Assembly (NCBI GenBank): GCA_003550325.1
Contig: QKWP01000063.1
Coordinates: 303,370-367,369 of the forward strand
From: Gigaspora rosea
Lineage: Eukaryota; Glomeromycota; Glomeromycetes; Diversisporales; Gigasporaceae
Length of the DNA: 64,000 nucleotides
Reading direction: 5' to 3'
Below are positions 22,290 to 33,639 of the stretch, piece after piece. A program made the translations under genes and the position numbers. The notes under the pieces are model-generated. The model had not been told where the DNA came from. It worked only from the letters and a program-made list of their open reading frames with translations, and did not search any database. Position 1 is the first letter of the stretch. Each line of letters begins with the position of its first letter.

Positions 22290-22784
22290 TTTTTGTAAAT
22301 TAACAGTTACGACGCCACTAATGTTGTGTAATATTATACAAGTCTTATTTTGGTAACCTAATCTAGTAGGCCTGCTAATATAATTTATAATGCAGGCCAA
22401 CCCTAATCTAATTTCATAATGCGGGCCAACCCTTACCCTAATTTTTTAAGGCCTTAACATAATATGGGCCAGAGTTTCGCAATTTTGTATATCCTTGGGT
22501 TATTTTTATATTGTACCAATAAAAACTCACCTTTTTTTGTATATTAACAACATATAGGGGTGCAGAATAAGGATTCGCAATTTTTGTATAACTTTAGACT
22601 GTTTTAATGCTGCACCAATAAAAACTCACCTTTTTTTGTAGATTAACAACATATAGGGGTACAAGATAAGATTTTTTAAATGTTTGTATAACCATACCAT
22701 GGTGCAAATAGAAAAAGTTGATTAATGATCTAATGTTATACAAAACCTATGGTGCAAATAGCAATACTCTTTTATTAATTTAAT
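22290..22784. repeat. Degenerate relative of the 24.6-25.2 kb foldback
   Basis: It shares GTAATATTA.ACAAGTCTTATTTTGG, then TGGTAACCTAA, near 22327-22365 and CATGGTGCAAATAG-type words near 22697 and 22748 with the foldback at 24583-25193. A CTCACCTTTTTTTGTA..TTAACAACATATAGGGGT unit is repeated at about 22526 and 22624. No coding. Confidence 0.55.
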
Positions 22785-24220
22785 AGGACCCCGAACAATA
22801 TATATAGGGGTTACATTGGAATTTTGGCTAAAAAGGTTACCTTTTTACAAAAATGTTATATTTGAAAAGTGGATATTGGCCAAAAGGTTACATTTTAAAG
22901 TGAATAAAAGCTTTTAATGTTATTATTAAAAGTGGATAAAATTAATAAGTTTTAAATAGGCTATATTTAAAATTTGGATAAAAAAAAATTTTTAAAAAAA
23001 ATCTTTTTTTAAAAAAATTTTTTTTGAGAAAAATTTTTTTTTAAAAAAAATTTTTTTTTTAAAAAATTTTTTTTTGAGAAAAATTTTTTAAAAAAAGTAT
23101 TGTTATATTTGAAAATTGGTTAAATTTTATTAAATATTAAAGCTTATATGTAAAATATGATTAATTAGCTCTGATAAAAAGTGGATAAAAATTTTAAAAA
23201 GTTTATATTAAAGCTAATGTAACCTCTATATGCAGTGATGGCAATTTAATCGGCCAAAGAAAATTTAATTGGCCATCGGCCAATATATAATTATTTGGCC
23301 AAAATGGCCAAAATTTTGCGGCCAAAGTTGAATGTCAATTGGCCAGGCCAATAAAAATTATTTGGCCGATATGGCCGTTGGCCAATGGCCAAATGGCCAA
23401 ACGGCCAAGTGGCCAAATTTCTCTGTATAGTAATAAAAAAGAAATGTATATAAAAATACTGTATTATATGCATACTAATGTTAATATATATTACATATAC
23501 GTACTGGTTTTGTTTAAAGCCACACTATTAACTATAAGAACCAATATTCTTGAATTGTATTTATTGTATATTACCTTCCCAAAAAAAGTTAATTAACACT
23601 ATAGTTATCTATTTTCATGTGCTATTACTAAAGTTGCGATAAAGAAATTGACGAACTATTGGAATTAATAAAACTTATAAAACGGATCGATATTTAACTA
23701 TACGTGAAAGAATAATTAAATCTAACGATTCTTTTCAAGTTCTTTTTTAATTATAATAGTTTGCTTGAAAGTTCGTTTTGAAAGCATATTAATATATAAG
23801 ATAACTTAAGTAATAATTGTTAAGCTATATAAAAAAAAAATCTAGCGAAAGTTAATAAATTATATAAAAAATAATTTAAGTGAAGGTTTAATAACTTATA
23901 TAAAAATAATTTAAGTGAAAGTTTAATAAACTATATATAAATAATTTAAGCGAAGGTTTAAAAAGTTATATAAAAGTATAATTTGAACAAAGGTTTAATA
24001 AGTAATTTGAGCAAAGGTTTAATAAACAAAGGTTTAGTAAGTTATATAGAAAAATTACTTAAGTGAAGATTTAACCAATCAAATAACTAGTTTTATTTGG
24101 CCGTTTCGGCCAAAAATGAAATTTATATTTTTGGCCTTTTGGCCTCGGCCAATGGCCGCGGCCATTGGCCGGCCAAATAACCAAGTGACATCACTGTCTA
24201 TATGTATTGTTCGGGGTCCT
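22785..24220. mobile_element. Outer MITE-type element with 8-bp duplication
   Basis: Inverted ends AGGACCCCGAACAATA extend as TATAGGGGTTACATT-like sequence for about 38 bp. The flanks aatttaat (22777-22784 and 24221-24228) are identical. Its interior is AT-rich and is interrupted by a second complete element (23233-24196) placed only about 24 bp from the right end. Without that insert it is about 470 bp. Confidence 0.9.
23233..24196. mobile_element. Inner hAT-type element, GGCCAAA-rich ends
   Basis: Ends CAGTGATGGCAA and, inverted, CAGTGATGTCAC; flanking 8-bp duplication tctatatg (23225-23232 and 24197-24204) is perfect and lies within the outer element's terminal repeat. Both ends are full of GGCCAAA/TTTGGCC words. 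A tandem of AATTTAAGTGAAGGTTTAA-type units fills 23810-24070. ORFs in it are not transposase-like. Confidence 0.9.
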
Positions 24221-24582
24221 AATTTAATCTTATTAAGTGTTTAAAAATAGAGCCTAGTTGTGAAATGCTTGGCTCTGGTAAAAAAAAATATAGTGGGATA
24301 GCCTTTGTTCCCAGGCTATACCTGGATTAATTTACTAAAAAAAATATTAATTGTATATAATTTTTAAAATACTTTTATAATATGGGCTATTTGCTATATA
24401 TTAACAATATAAAATAAAAAATTTGTCAATATAATTTTAAAATACTTTAAAAGTAACAACATAAAATAAAAAATTTGTCAATAAAATTTTAAAGTACTTT
24501 TTAAGTAATAGCATAAAATAAAAAATTTGTTAATATGATAAGTAACAATATAAAATAAAAATTTATTAATATAATATTTTTA

Positions 24583-25193
24583 GGAAATTGCTATTCGCGC
24601 AATGGATTTTTGCTATTCGCACTATAGTTACACAAGAGTTTCTATTTTTAAAATTTATGCACTTGTATTACACAAAGGCCTGGTGCATTGTTTTTGCAAA
24701 AATAATTTTTGGTTACATGCCGTTAATATTATGTAACATTATATAAGTCTAATTTTGGTAACCTAACCTAGATCGGCCAGCATTAAGCTTAATGCTAGTG
24801 GACACTATTATGATAATGCCCTCGGCGGGGTTAGACATAATTTCGACCCATCCTAATTCTAAATCTAGCCAACCACTATATATATACTAGATGCATATGT
24901 CCTAGATTTAGAGTTAGGGTGGGCCAGAATTATGTCTAACCCCGCGGGGTATTATTATGATAGTGCCCACCAGCATTAAGATTAATACTGGCCTACCCAG
25001 GTTAGATTACCAAAATTAGACATGTGTAATATTACATGACATTAATGGCATGTAACCAAAATTATTTTTGCAAACAATGCACTGAGCATTTGTGTAATAT
25101 AAGTGCATATATTATTTTGAATTCTAAAAATAGAAAATCTTGTGTAACCATGGTGCGAATAGCAAAAATCTATAGTGCGAATAGCAATTCTCT
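24583..25193. mobile_element. 611-bp foldback element with ~300-bp arms
   Basis: The two halves are inverted copies through a centre near 24890: GAAATTGCTATTCGC, TTTTGCTATTCGCAC, GGTTACATGCC, GGTAACCTAACCT and GGGGTTAGACATAATT recur as complements on the other side. Such a palindrome could form a large hairpin. No target duplication is clear. A TTAGAGTTAGGGTGG stretch near 24910 is telomere-like. The 79-aa ORF inside is incidental. Confidence 0.8.
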
Positions 25194-25435
25194 AATTTTA
25201 AAGTATTTTATTAAGGGTGGAAAATACATAGATCACTTATCATATGATTTTGGTAGTACAAATGATTTTATATAGAAATTAAAAATATGCTACTAATAAA
25301 ACTTTTTATATTAAGGGTGTGGTGACTTAAAGAAGTTGGTAAGTTGTCACATCACCCCCAAGTGGCAGGTTTAGGGTTCAAATCCCACTGACGACGCTTT
25401 GAAAAAATAGACCTGTGTTCTGGTATTATTATTAT

Positions 25436-26277
25436 AAAAAGGAGATATCTGACACGCCGGTTTAAGCTACTTGGATAGTAAACGAGGATTGGAAAAATCA
25501 GGTAAGTTGAGATGGATATTGGATAGGGTGGGTTTATAATAAATAAAGGAGGAAAATATGTAATAACGAATATGTAATCAAATAATAAATCAATGTATTA
25601 TAATAAATAATAAATCAAATAAATAATCATTATGAATATTCAGCAGATATGAGAAATAAATAATCAATCATGTAATAATCAGCAGATACGATATATATAA
25701 AAAAATCACACAGAAGACTTTATTATAAAAGAGGAATTTACTCAGATAAACCAAAGATACAAGAAGGGCGAATACATTGGTCTTTTATACATGTTAGCGA
25801 ACTCAATTTCCTCACGGGTCATTATTCTTCCGTCATTACTAATACAAATTTTATTTAACACCAATTATACTTTCCTTCGCGTCTTTATCCAATTCAAGAC
25901 TTACACCAGAAGCATTAATTTAGAATTTGCCTTTCTAATTTTTCATTGGGCTAGCAGATTTGCGATAATATTTAAAGGCTTTATCGCTTAGTATCGTTTA
26001 AGCATAAATCTAATTTAATTTCACGCGTCGGAAATAATTTAGTATGGATATGGGGTTTGGTAATTATACATATCTATAGGAGGACATATATGGCAATCAG
26101 GATATCTATAGATAGTAATAAGAAAAAATCTATATATTGTAATAATGTAAGGTATTAATTTAAAGAAGGGATAATCGATCATAATTATAGGGAATTTAAG
26201 ATGATCAGATCGTGATCGTACAGAGATAGAAAAGCAGGGTGATGATCAAAAAGAAAATTTTATGTGCAGAAAATTTT
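25436..26277. other. ~840-bp insert inside the tRNA-headed element
   Basis: Defined by comparison with copy 1, which lacks it. I cannot find matching terminal repeats. It contains repeated AATAATAAATCAAATAATAA words and an unrecognised 66-codon plus-strand ORF with no supporting motif. A transposed fragment of unknown type is likely. Confidence 0.45.
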
Positions 26278-26980
26278 TAATAGTATAACACCAGTAACTG
26301 TTTTCTGTTGATCGGTTGGGTACATAATCTGTAGTCCTTGGTTACCATCTCGAATGGAAGCTTTCGGACGAAGTTGTGTCTCATAATACAAACAAATCCA
26401 AGGAACCAGGGAAACAGAAACCTATTTGGCAAGACCCAAGTAAGGAGGTAGTAAAGATCTTCAATGGTGCTACCAAAACCGGAATATTGGACCAGAGCTG
26501 AAGTACCAGATGTCGACCTCAGGGACAAGGTCTACCAACCTGGCCGCCGGATCGGGTACCGGAGAAAAAGGACCTATGTTATAGAAGTAGGTACCAGAAG
26601 GGAGAAAAACCATGATGGCACCTAATGCCAGGTAGATCAACCCTTCCGCGACAACTGGATTGGCAGTCTGGGAAACCGGTGAAGGACCGGTAGGAAAGTG
26701 ATGGTGGGTACTGGGGTTGGAGCGAACCTTACAAGGGCAGAAGTAGGTATTGGTAAAAGAACAGGGGTAACCCTGTCTCGCAAGTGTTGGCCTCAGTCAT
26801 AGCAATAAGTACTGAAGTATAGGTGAATATCTGATATAGGACAGGTACCGCTCTACCAAGTTTCCCGTTGAGGATAACAGGACCAGCTGGGTCCTAAGGC
26901 AATGGATAAGTATCCGGAACTTGCTGACTGACTTATGTAACTAGCCTGTTTTGATGATACAAGATAGGTTGGCAGGCAGA

Positions 26981-27256
26981 ACATGGATCAGAGGGTTTAA
27001 ATAGGCAATTCCTATAGTTAGATTGCAGGTATGGCAGCTAGTATGGAACCCTTGGGCGGACTACTTAAATTAGACACCAAAAGTGTACATGTGGCTAGAT
27101 GTATCCTCGTCTATGGGAACATGGATCAGAGGGTTTAAATAGACAATTCTGTAGTTGGGTCGCAGGTATGGCAGCTAGTGTGGAACCCAAGGGCGGACCA
27201 CTTAAATTAGATACCAAAAGTGTATGTGTGGCTAGATATATTCTCGTCTATGTAAC
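26981..27256 (+). repeat. 138-bp tandem duplication
   Basis: Two copies start at 26981 and 27119 (ACATGGATCAGAGGGTTTAA) and share GTATGGCAGCTAGT, GGAACCC and CTCGTCTATG. They differ at a modest number of sites. It lies within copy 2 of the tRNA-headed element. Confidence 0.85.
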
Positions 27257-27524
27257 AAATACCAGTATTTCCCTTAGAGGATACCGACGGCCCTAATATC
27301 TTGAATAAAATTCCTAAGTCCCAAGACGGGCACTTTATAAATTTTTGTTAAAATTTTTGTAATTTGTAGATTAAAACATGCTCTTTTTAATGATATAAAT
27401 TTTAATAATAAAATATTTTTAAAAAATATACTTGTACATATGGTAAAGTTCTCTATAGTCAATCCAAATTCTCTATAGTTACACAAAATAGTTGATTTTG
27501 ATTGGTTATATCATATGATCATTA

Positions 27525-28068
27525 TATGATTTTTTGTAAACAAATAGAGGACAAAATATAATTAGAGAAATTATTACATACAACTATAAATAATAATATT
27601 AACAATTGTAGTGAAAAATTTTTAACAAAAGAAGGATTTTCTTGTTCAGTTAACTCAGGAGGAGTTTCTATATAATGAAGAGTTTTATCTCTGTTGGCTG
27701 AACTAGATAGTTCTTCATTCCAAGTTAATAAGACTAGTTCTTGTTGATATCATTCTATCTATCAATTTCGAGATCTTGTTCAAAAACTGGCCATTCACCT
27801 TCTTGAATCTGCTATAAAAAAAACAAACCTGCTTTAGTATAAAATTTCTATTCATCCATGGGTTGCGATTGACTTCACCAAGATAATAGCTTGCAGACCA
27901 ACTCATGCTCTTCAGAATAATAAACATTATCATCATATTAATAAAATTGATTATTTCTATTCCTAAGAATAGCATAACTTTAGAAACACAAATACTAGTA
28001 TAAGGGTTTTTGCTACTCACTTCATCATTATTAAAATTAATTTCTGAACAATATTTGTTCTTAAGCAT
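27525..28068 (-). pseudogene. Unrecognised minus-strand gene remnant with C-terminal membrane segment
   Basis: ATG 28068 gives MLKNKYCSEINFNNDE, directly followed by GTGAGT, a good intron donor. Further on the readable pieces are YYLGEVNRNPWMNRNFILKQ, then EGEWPVFEQDLEIDR in another frame after a T-rich TATAG acceptor-like run near 27820, then TWNEELSSSANRDKTLHYIE, and a hydrophobic end NFSLQLLILLFIVVCNNF. Three frames are needed, so it is broken or mis-spliced in my reading. No family recognised; a small C-terminally anchored protein is my inference. Confidence 0.35.
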
Positions 28069-28069
28069 T

Positions 28070-28711
28070 TTGTTTTTTGTTAATTTTGTTAGCGAATTTC
28101 TTAAAAATGCTATTTTTAAAATAATATTTTTTTTAAAAAAGTTTTTGGTATTGTTTGTATATTAAAAATTTTGTTTGAAAAATTTTTAAAAATTGGAACA
28201 TATTGTTATTGTTTACTTTTATGTTAGTTCATTCATAGATGAGAAAATTTTTGATCTTGTAAATTTGATTGGTTCATATAATTATCTTAATAAAAATATT
28301 TTGAGATTCATACTATTAACATTCATGTTTTCTTATCATAATAATATAATTGGTTTGCAGTTGATCTGTGATTAATTTACAAAAGAAACTGTAATCTATT
28401 TTTTTTTGATTTGTCAATATTCAAAGTAATTAGTTTTTTACAAAACTTTTTTAAATTTATTGATTATTATTTGATTTGTATTAAGATGTGATTTCATTAA
28501 AACAGTAAATTAATCTGCCAATAGGTTAAATTAAATCTGGTTTAAATCAATACAAATGGGGTTGAAATTCAAATTTTGACCAGCTAATTGCTAAAACAAA
28601 ATACAAAACTATTTTTAATTATTGTATTTTGATATCATGAATCATTTTCTTATATTGGACAACTACACAATTCATTTCTTTCATATGAAGCTTTTACAAT
28701 AATACAAAATG
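28070..28711. other. AT-rich stretch with possible minus-strand exon traces
   Basis: An acceptor-like TTTTAG near 28600 (minus) is followed by QLAGQNLNFNPICIDLN, which reads like protein but hits stops soon after. Nothing firm can be annotated. Confidence 0.3.
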
Positions 28712-29065
28712 TCAAAAATCTTTTATTTTATAGAGCTCTGGATTTTTGATTAATATGTTTGATTCTTCATTACCAAGAACTGTTGATTTTAATGCTTTTT
28801 TGTACTTGATATTGATAAGCTTTGGAAGTTTGTTATTGTTTTGTCTTATTATATTATTGTAAACTGGCTTTGAAATTTTAACATATTTTTTGTCTTTATT
28901 TTGATTGGCAAGTTGATAGTGATATATTTCTAACTTCGAAATTTGAACTAATAATTCTGGTTTTTCTAAATACAATTCTGATTTGAATCGCCAATTCTTG
29001 TATTTTATTGCTAGATCTTGAACATATTGATTTGGATTTGATAAATCATTAATCTCTTTTTTCAT
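28712..29065 (-). CDS. Unrecognised 117-aa basic protein
   Basis: An uninterrupted ORF, MKKEINDLSNPNQYVQDLAI to ELYKIKDF. It is Lys-, Asn- and Ile-rich, without Cys clusters, signal peptide or membrane segment. Local charge pattern and the W in KYKNWRFKSELYLEKP suggest a real, helical protein, but AT-rich sequence makes Lys/Asn/Ile ORFs by chance more often than usual. It sits in a run of small minus-strand reading frames between 31.2 and 27.5 kb. Confidence 0.4.
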   Translation of the reverse strand: MKKEINDLSNPNQYVQDLAIKYKNWRFKSELYLEKPELLVQISKLEIYHYQLANQNKDKKYVKISKPVYNNIIRQNNNKLPKLINIKYKKALKSTVLGNEESNILIKNPELYKIKDF

Positions 29066-29159
29066 TTTTGGTATTTAATCAAAACTTTGTTTCATTTGTT
29101 AATTTCAACTGCTCACAAAAAAAAAGAATTTCATTGATAATAGTTGTAAAATATTGGTA

Positions 29160-29629
29160 AAAATCTAGTATTTGTGAGAAATTTTGATTTTGATTTAATG
29201 GTATGATGTTAAATTAATTAACTAAGCTCCATGCAATTTGTTTTTTATCTTCTTGATAAAGTGTTAAATAATATTCTTTCTTTTTTCATTACTGCTCATA
29301 TTTGTTTAAAATAAATTTTGTTTAATTTTTTTTTGTTTTCATTTAAATAATCTGTATTCATTTTTGGTTGTATTTTTTAAATTGCTGGAAATTAGGGGAA
29401 TTAGAGTATTTTATAGTTTTATTTTTGCTAAGCCACTTTTTTCAAAATCTAGTTTGTATATTAATGCTTGCTTAAGTATATTTTTGTTGTTTTTTTTACT
29501 ATAAAATCATTTTCGTTATTTGGTTTTGTTTATAGAATTTTTATAAACCCAAGCTTTTGATATTGAATCATAATTAATATTGGATGTTCCTAACATGTTT
29601 GATGTGTATTTGTTTTTTGAAATCATCAT
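29160..29629 (-). pseudogene. Possible basic protein remnant
   Basis: From ATG 29629: MMISKNKYTSNMLGTSNINY, then ISKAWVYKNSIN, after which stops and frame changes appear (LKQALIYKLDFEKSGLAKIK in the same general region). Very Lys/Asn-rich; weakly supported. Confidence 0.2.
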
Positions 29630-29674
29630 TTAAAAATATAAAATGATAGATTAATTATTTTAAAATTTGAAAAT

Positions 29675-29948
29675 ATGGGATTTAAATTAATTTTTATCTT
29701 GTTGATTACATTATGTGCAATTAGTGATCAAAGCAAATGCCTTTGTAAATTTAATAAAAAAAGATTTTAAAAATTGTTGTGCTGACATTTATTCAAAATC
29801 TGAATATTACTATAATTCTTTTTATACTCCAGAAATTAAACAACAAAAAGCTAATATACCAAAAGATAAAACAGATAAAACTTTTATTTGAACAAGAATG
29901 AATACTATTAAGATAACAGAAACAAAAAATGTTGCAAGCCCATACTAG
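29675..29948 (+). pseudogene. Possible secreted-protein remnant, frameshifted
   Basis: ATG 29675 opens a signal-peptide-like MGFKLIFILLITLCAISDQS; one frame shift later the sequence reads LIKKDFKNCCADIYSKSEYY and IKQQKANIPKDKTDKTFI, then a TGA where Trp would fit, and it ends at TAG 29946-29948. The minus-strand 80-aa ORF over the same bases is T-rich shadow. Family unknown. Confidence 0.3.
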
Positions 29949-30451
29949 ATCTAAAAATAACATGCAACTTACTTCATGATTATGAAAAATATTATCATGA
30001 ACTGAAAACAGACTTTGAAAAATAAATTTATTCAAAGTTTTACTATTAACAGTTTTTACAATTTCTAAATAATTAAACTAGGCTAATGCATAGCATTATA
30101 TGTCCAAAGTACATCATATTATGTTCATCATATTACACAAACACATTAATATGCACATGTTGGTAACATTAAAGCACAAATATAGACACGCATGCAGACA
30201 GACAAAATTCCAAATTCCATTTCTAATAAGATTTACATCATATATATGCAAGTATATCAAAAAAGTAAAATTTGTCAAGATTTTTATAATTGAAGCATAT
30301 CAGGAAGGTAATTTTTGTATCACTCAGCATAGACACTTATGGACTATCACTATGCTCCGGCCAATAAAAAAAATTAATTATCAATACATTTTCGTTGTTT
30401 TGAAGTAATATATTCTATATAATATTTTTGTAAAATCTTTTCTTGTAGCTT

Positions 30452-31186
30452 TTAGTCGATTGTTTCTAGATTTTTGGGTACTAAAATATCATCTGGCAAA
30501 TCTTCATTCCAATATAAATTGTAAACCCAAAAACTATTATCTTCATAATTTATATTACAAAGAACCCTGCTAAGAACATAATTAATATCTATTTCATGTT
30601 TTATATAAATAATATTATCTTTTTCATACAAACCTCAATATCATCATCATACACATATTTTTGTGCTTTAACAATATCAACCTCTTTATTGAATTTAATA
30701 TCAAATCTATTATTAATAAAATCGTTCAAATCTCCAGGTTGATAATTTTAATTTTCTAAAGAAACTATACTGAAAAAAACTCTTCTATTTAAATATTGTT
30801 CTGCAAATCTATTCATATATCCATGAGTATAAGCTAAAAATTTGAAAAACCTTTGATACAATCTGATCCTTTTTCGTTACTATATACTTTTTCTTTTTTT
30901 TTAAATTGTTGTATACTAAAAGTAAATATATTATCAAATAAATTTTGCAAATTGAAAATATTAAATTTGAAACAACAACAATAGGTTTTTTGCTTCTCCG
31001 TTTAATAACACAATCATTTTTTTTTAGCAAGATTTAATAAATCTTCGAATTTTCAAGTATCATATGTCAATTATTCTTTAGTTAAGACTTCTTGATTGCT
31101 ATATTCATTAAAATATTCTCTTTTGATATTCTTTTTACAAATTTCTTTGCCTTGTATCTCCAGCTCCAACAATATTAATGACTTTT
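30452..31186 (-). pseudogene. Degenerate P-loop protein, possibly Rep/SF3-type helicase
   Basis: On the minus strand the readable order is VINIVGAGDT (frame change) GKEICKKNIKREYF, about 30 residues later TYDT.KFEDLLNLAKK, then KPIVVVSN, then FLAYTHGYMNRFAEQYLNRR and a C-terminus ending LPDDILVPKNLETID before TAA 30452. A GxxxxGK loop, a YD pair about 35 residues on and a VVVSN motif some 30 residues after that match the order and spacing of Walker A, Walker B and motif C in SF3/CRESS-type Rep helicases; the Ser/Thr after the loop Lys is missing. At least three frameshifts and two stops are needed. Any N-terminal nuclease part would fall toward the assembly gap. A chance resemblance is possible. 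Confidence 0.35.
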
Positions 31187-31299
31187 AAGTACAATACTAC
31201 AATATAGCTAAAAAAAATTAAAAAAATATATTTATACAATATGATCGTTAATCTGAAAAATGATTGGCCAATCATATTAGTCTAATATGTACTGTATAA

Positions 31300-32035
31300 A
31301 AAAATAAAAATATAATTTTTTAATAAAAAAAAACTTAAATAAATAAATAATAAAAAAAGTAAAAAATAATTAAATAAAAAATAATTCAAAATAAAATTTA
31401 ATTAAAAAAAAATAAAAAAATCGAAAAAAACATTAAAAATAAATAAAGAAATAAAAATAAATTAGTAAAAAAAACGTAAAAAAAATATAAATAATTAAGT
31501 AAACATTTAAAAATTAATAAATAGAAAAATAATTTAAAAAAAAGATAAGAAAAAAAAANNNNNNNNNNNNNNNNNNNNNNNNNNNNNNNNNNNNNNNNNN
31601 NNNNNNNNNNNNNNNNNNNNNNNNNNNNNNNNNNNNNNNNNNNNNNNNNNNNNNNNNNNNNNNNNNNNNNNNNNNNNNNNNNNNNNNNNNNNNNNNNNNN
31701 NNNNNNNNNNNNNNNNNNNNNNNNNNNNNNNNNNNNNNNNNNNNNNNNNNNNNNNNNNNNNNNNNNNNNNNNNNNNNNNNNNNNNNNNNNNNNNNNNNNN
31801 NNNNAAAAATAGAAATAAAAAAATAAATAAGATAAAAAAAAATAAAAAAAAAATATAAAAAAATAAAAAAAAAGAATAAAAAAAATTAATAATACTTAAA
31901 AAAAATAAAATAAAAGAAAATAAAAAAAAATAAAAAACAAAAGAAAATAAAAAAAATCGATCTTAAAACAATAAAATTAAATTAAATTAAATTAAAATAA
32001 AACAAAACCATTTAAAAATATAAAAAAAAATAAGT
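31300..32035. repeat. A-rich low-complexity block around the gap
   Basis: Runs of AAATAAATAAA and AAAAAATA words on both sides of the Ns. No coding potential. Confidence 0.85.
31559..31804. other. Assembly gap (246 N)
   Basis: A run of 246 undetermined bases inside A-rich low-complexity sequence; true size and content unknown. Confidence 0.99.
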
Positions 32036-32170
32036 TACATACGCGGGAATAAAAGTTTTCCTTATTATAGGAATAACTGGAAATTACTTTTATTTCTACC
32101 ATCGATTTTTTATTGTTATTTTGAATTTTAAATAAAAAAAATCAGAATAAAAAAATAGAATCCTTTATAT

Positions 32171-32440
32171 GGTGCACCGTGCACTCAGTGCACCCCTAAG
32201 TAACCCCTGTTATGTTACTATTTCAACTCAAAATTTTACTAAGGTAACCGCTATTGTGTTACTAAGCAAAAATGCACCTCTTGCAATTTTTCAATTCTAA
32301 CTTTAACTTTAACTCTAACCAACCCTAACTCTAATCCTAACTCTAACCCTAACCCTAACTCTAACATTAATTATTATATACTATTAAAGCTATTAGAAAT
32401 ACTAAATTTATAGGGGTGCACTAAGTGCACCGATGCACTG
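32171..32440. mobile_element. 270-bp MITE with GTGCAC ends and telomere-like core
   Basis: The left end GGTGCACCGTGCACTCAGTG continues as CACCCCTA; the right end read inverted is CAGTGCATCGGTGCACTTAG followed by TGCACCCCTA. The centre (about 32322-32368) consists of CCCTAA/CTCTAA repeats. No clear target duplication. Confidence 0.7.
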
Positions 32441-32598
32441 TTTAAATTTTTCTTAAAAAAATAATAAAAAATAAATGAATAAAAAAAATGTGTTTTTTTT
32501 TACTTTATTTATTTATTTATTTTTATTTTGTTTTGTTTATTGATTTTCTCATATTCTTACCAGCAGGTAAGTATTGAAATTATAATTTTGGAAATTGT

Positions 32599-32635
32599 CA
32601 CAGATTATAATAGATGGCACCTATTATAATCTGTG
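32599..32635. repeat. Perfect 15-bp inverted repeat with 7-nt loop
   Basis: Arms CACAGATTATAATAG and its complement surround ATGGCAC. It could be a hairpin in RNA, or the remains of a palindromic element; the TCACAGAT word also opens the MITE at 41288. Confidence 0.8.
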
Positions 32636-33639
32636 AAGATTATACTTTTTAAATATTTGCACAAATTTTTTGCTAAAAATCTGCGAAGAACTGCAAAAAT
32701 CTAAATTTTGAAGATCTTTGCAATTTTTTAAACAAGATTCTGCACTTATTTGATAAATTGAAAATCACTACAGATTGTTAATGTTTTTATTTTCTGATAG
32801 TATATTATTGTTTTTAATTGTTGATATAATAACTCTTATCAGGACCCTAAAGAAGTTATTGCTGCCTTACTTTAGCATTATACTTGATATACTCTTGCTT
32901 TACTCTTCTATAAGATTTTTAAGAAAACATCTTTGATCTCTATATCAAATGCCCTGCTATCTCTACTTTACTACCTGGATGAATAATCGATACCCTTAAA
33001 TATCTCTTATCTATTATTACAGGAACTAGTACTGTTTTTGAATTTAGTGCTACTTCTACTTTTTAATTACTATATACCCTAGATCCAGAAGATTTAGATA
33101 ACCAAGCAGAATCATCTCATTCTACTACTTTATCACCCAATGACAAAGACATTACTTAAATACCTTTTTCTTCTACACTTGCACTTCCAACCTTAGCTCT
33201 TAGTTAAATTTTTTAGATAATTTACTTTTTCATCAAAGTACTTTTTCTCCAAATCAAATTGTTCAACTGCCTCAAAATATCAATCCTTTTTTACATTTTC
33301 AATGAACATTACAACCCATAACTTCTTTCCACCTACTAGTAGTAAATTTTTCTATCTTTCCATCAATTTAATACTTGATACCACTTCTCTACATACTCCT
33401 TCTCAATTTTAATACCAAACTTTGATTTCTTAAGCAGGACTCCTTTTACTCTTCAACCAGAAATTGTTTAGCCACAAATAATTAAAGCTTATATAGACCA
33501 AGCAGTTGTTGAACGAGTAAATTGTGAAAAAAATATAAATTTAACAGAAAAATTTAGAAAAAATAAATCTAGACAGAATATTAGAAGAATTAAAAGAAAT
33601 ACAAGAAGAAATAAATTATCAAGCTAAAGAACCAAAAGA

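Larger units (their letters stand above)
25315..27295 (+). mobile_element. tRNA-headed retroelement, copy 2, split by an insert
   Basis: A tRNA-like head at 25316-25400 has an A-box-like TGACTTAAAGAAGTTGG and a B box GGTTCAAATCC (25375-25385). After about 35 bp of body the sequence departs at about 25436 and the body resumes at about 26278 (TAACACCAGTAACTG), continuing to about 27295. This is the inverse of copy 1 at 11.6-12.9 kb, where head and body are adjacent. Copy 2 is the better preserved; its body contains a 138-bp tandem duplication. Confidence 0.65.

Noticed and set aside
21019..30035. TGA read as Trp (alternative genetic code, mitochondrial origin)
   Set aside because: Several TGAs fit Trp positions, but in-frame TAA and TAG also occur at Gln-like positions, so simple decay (G:C to A:T) explains all of them.
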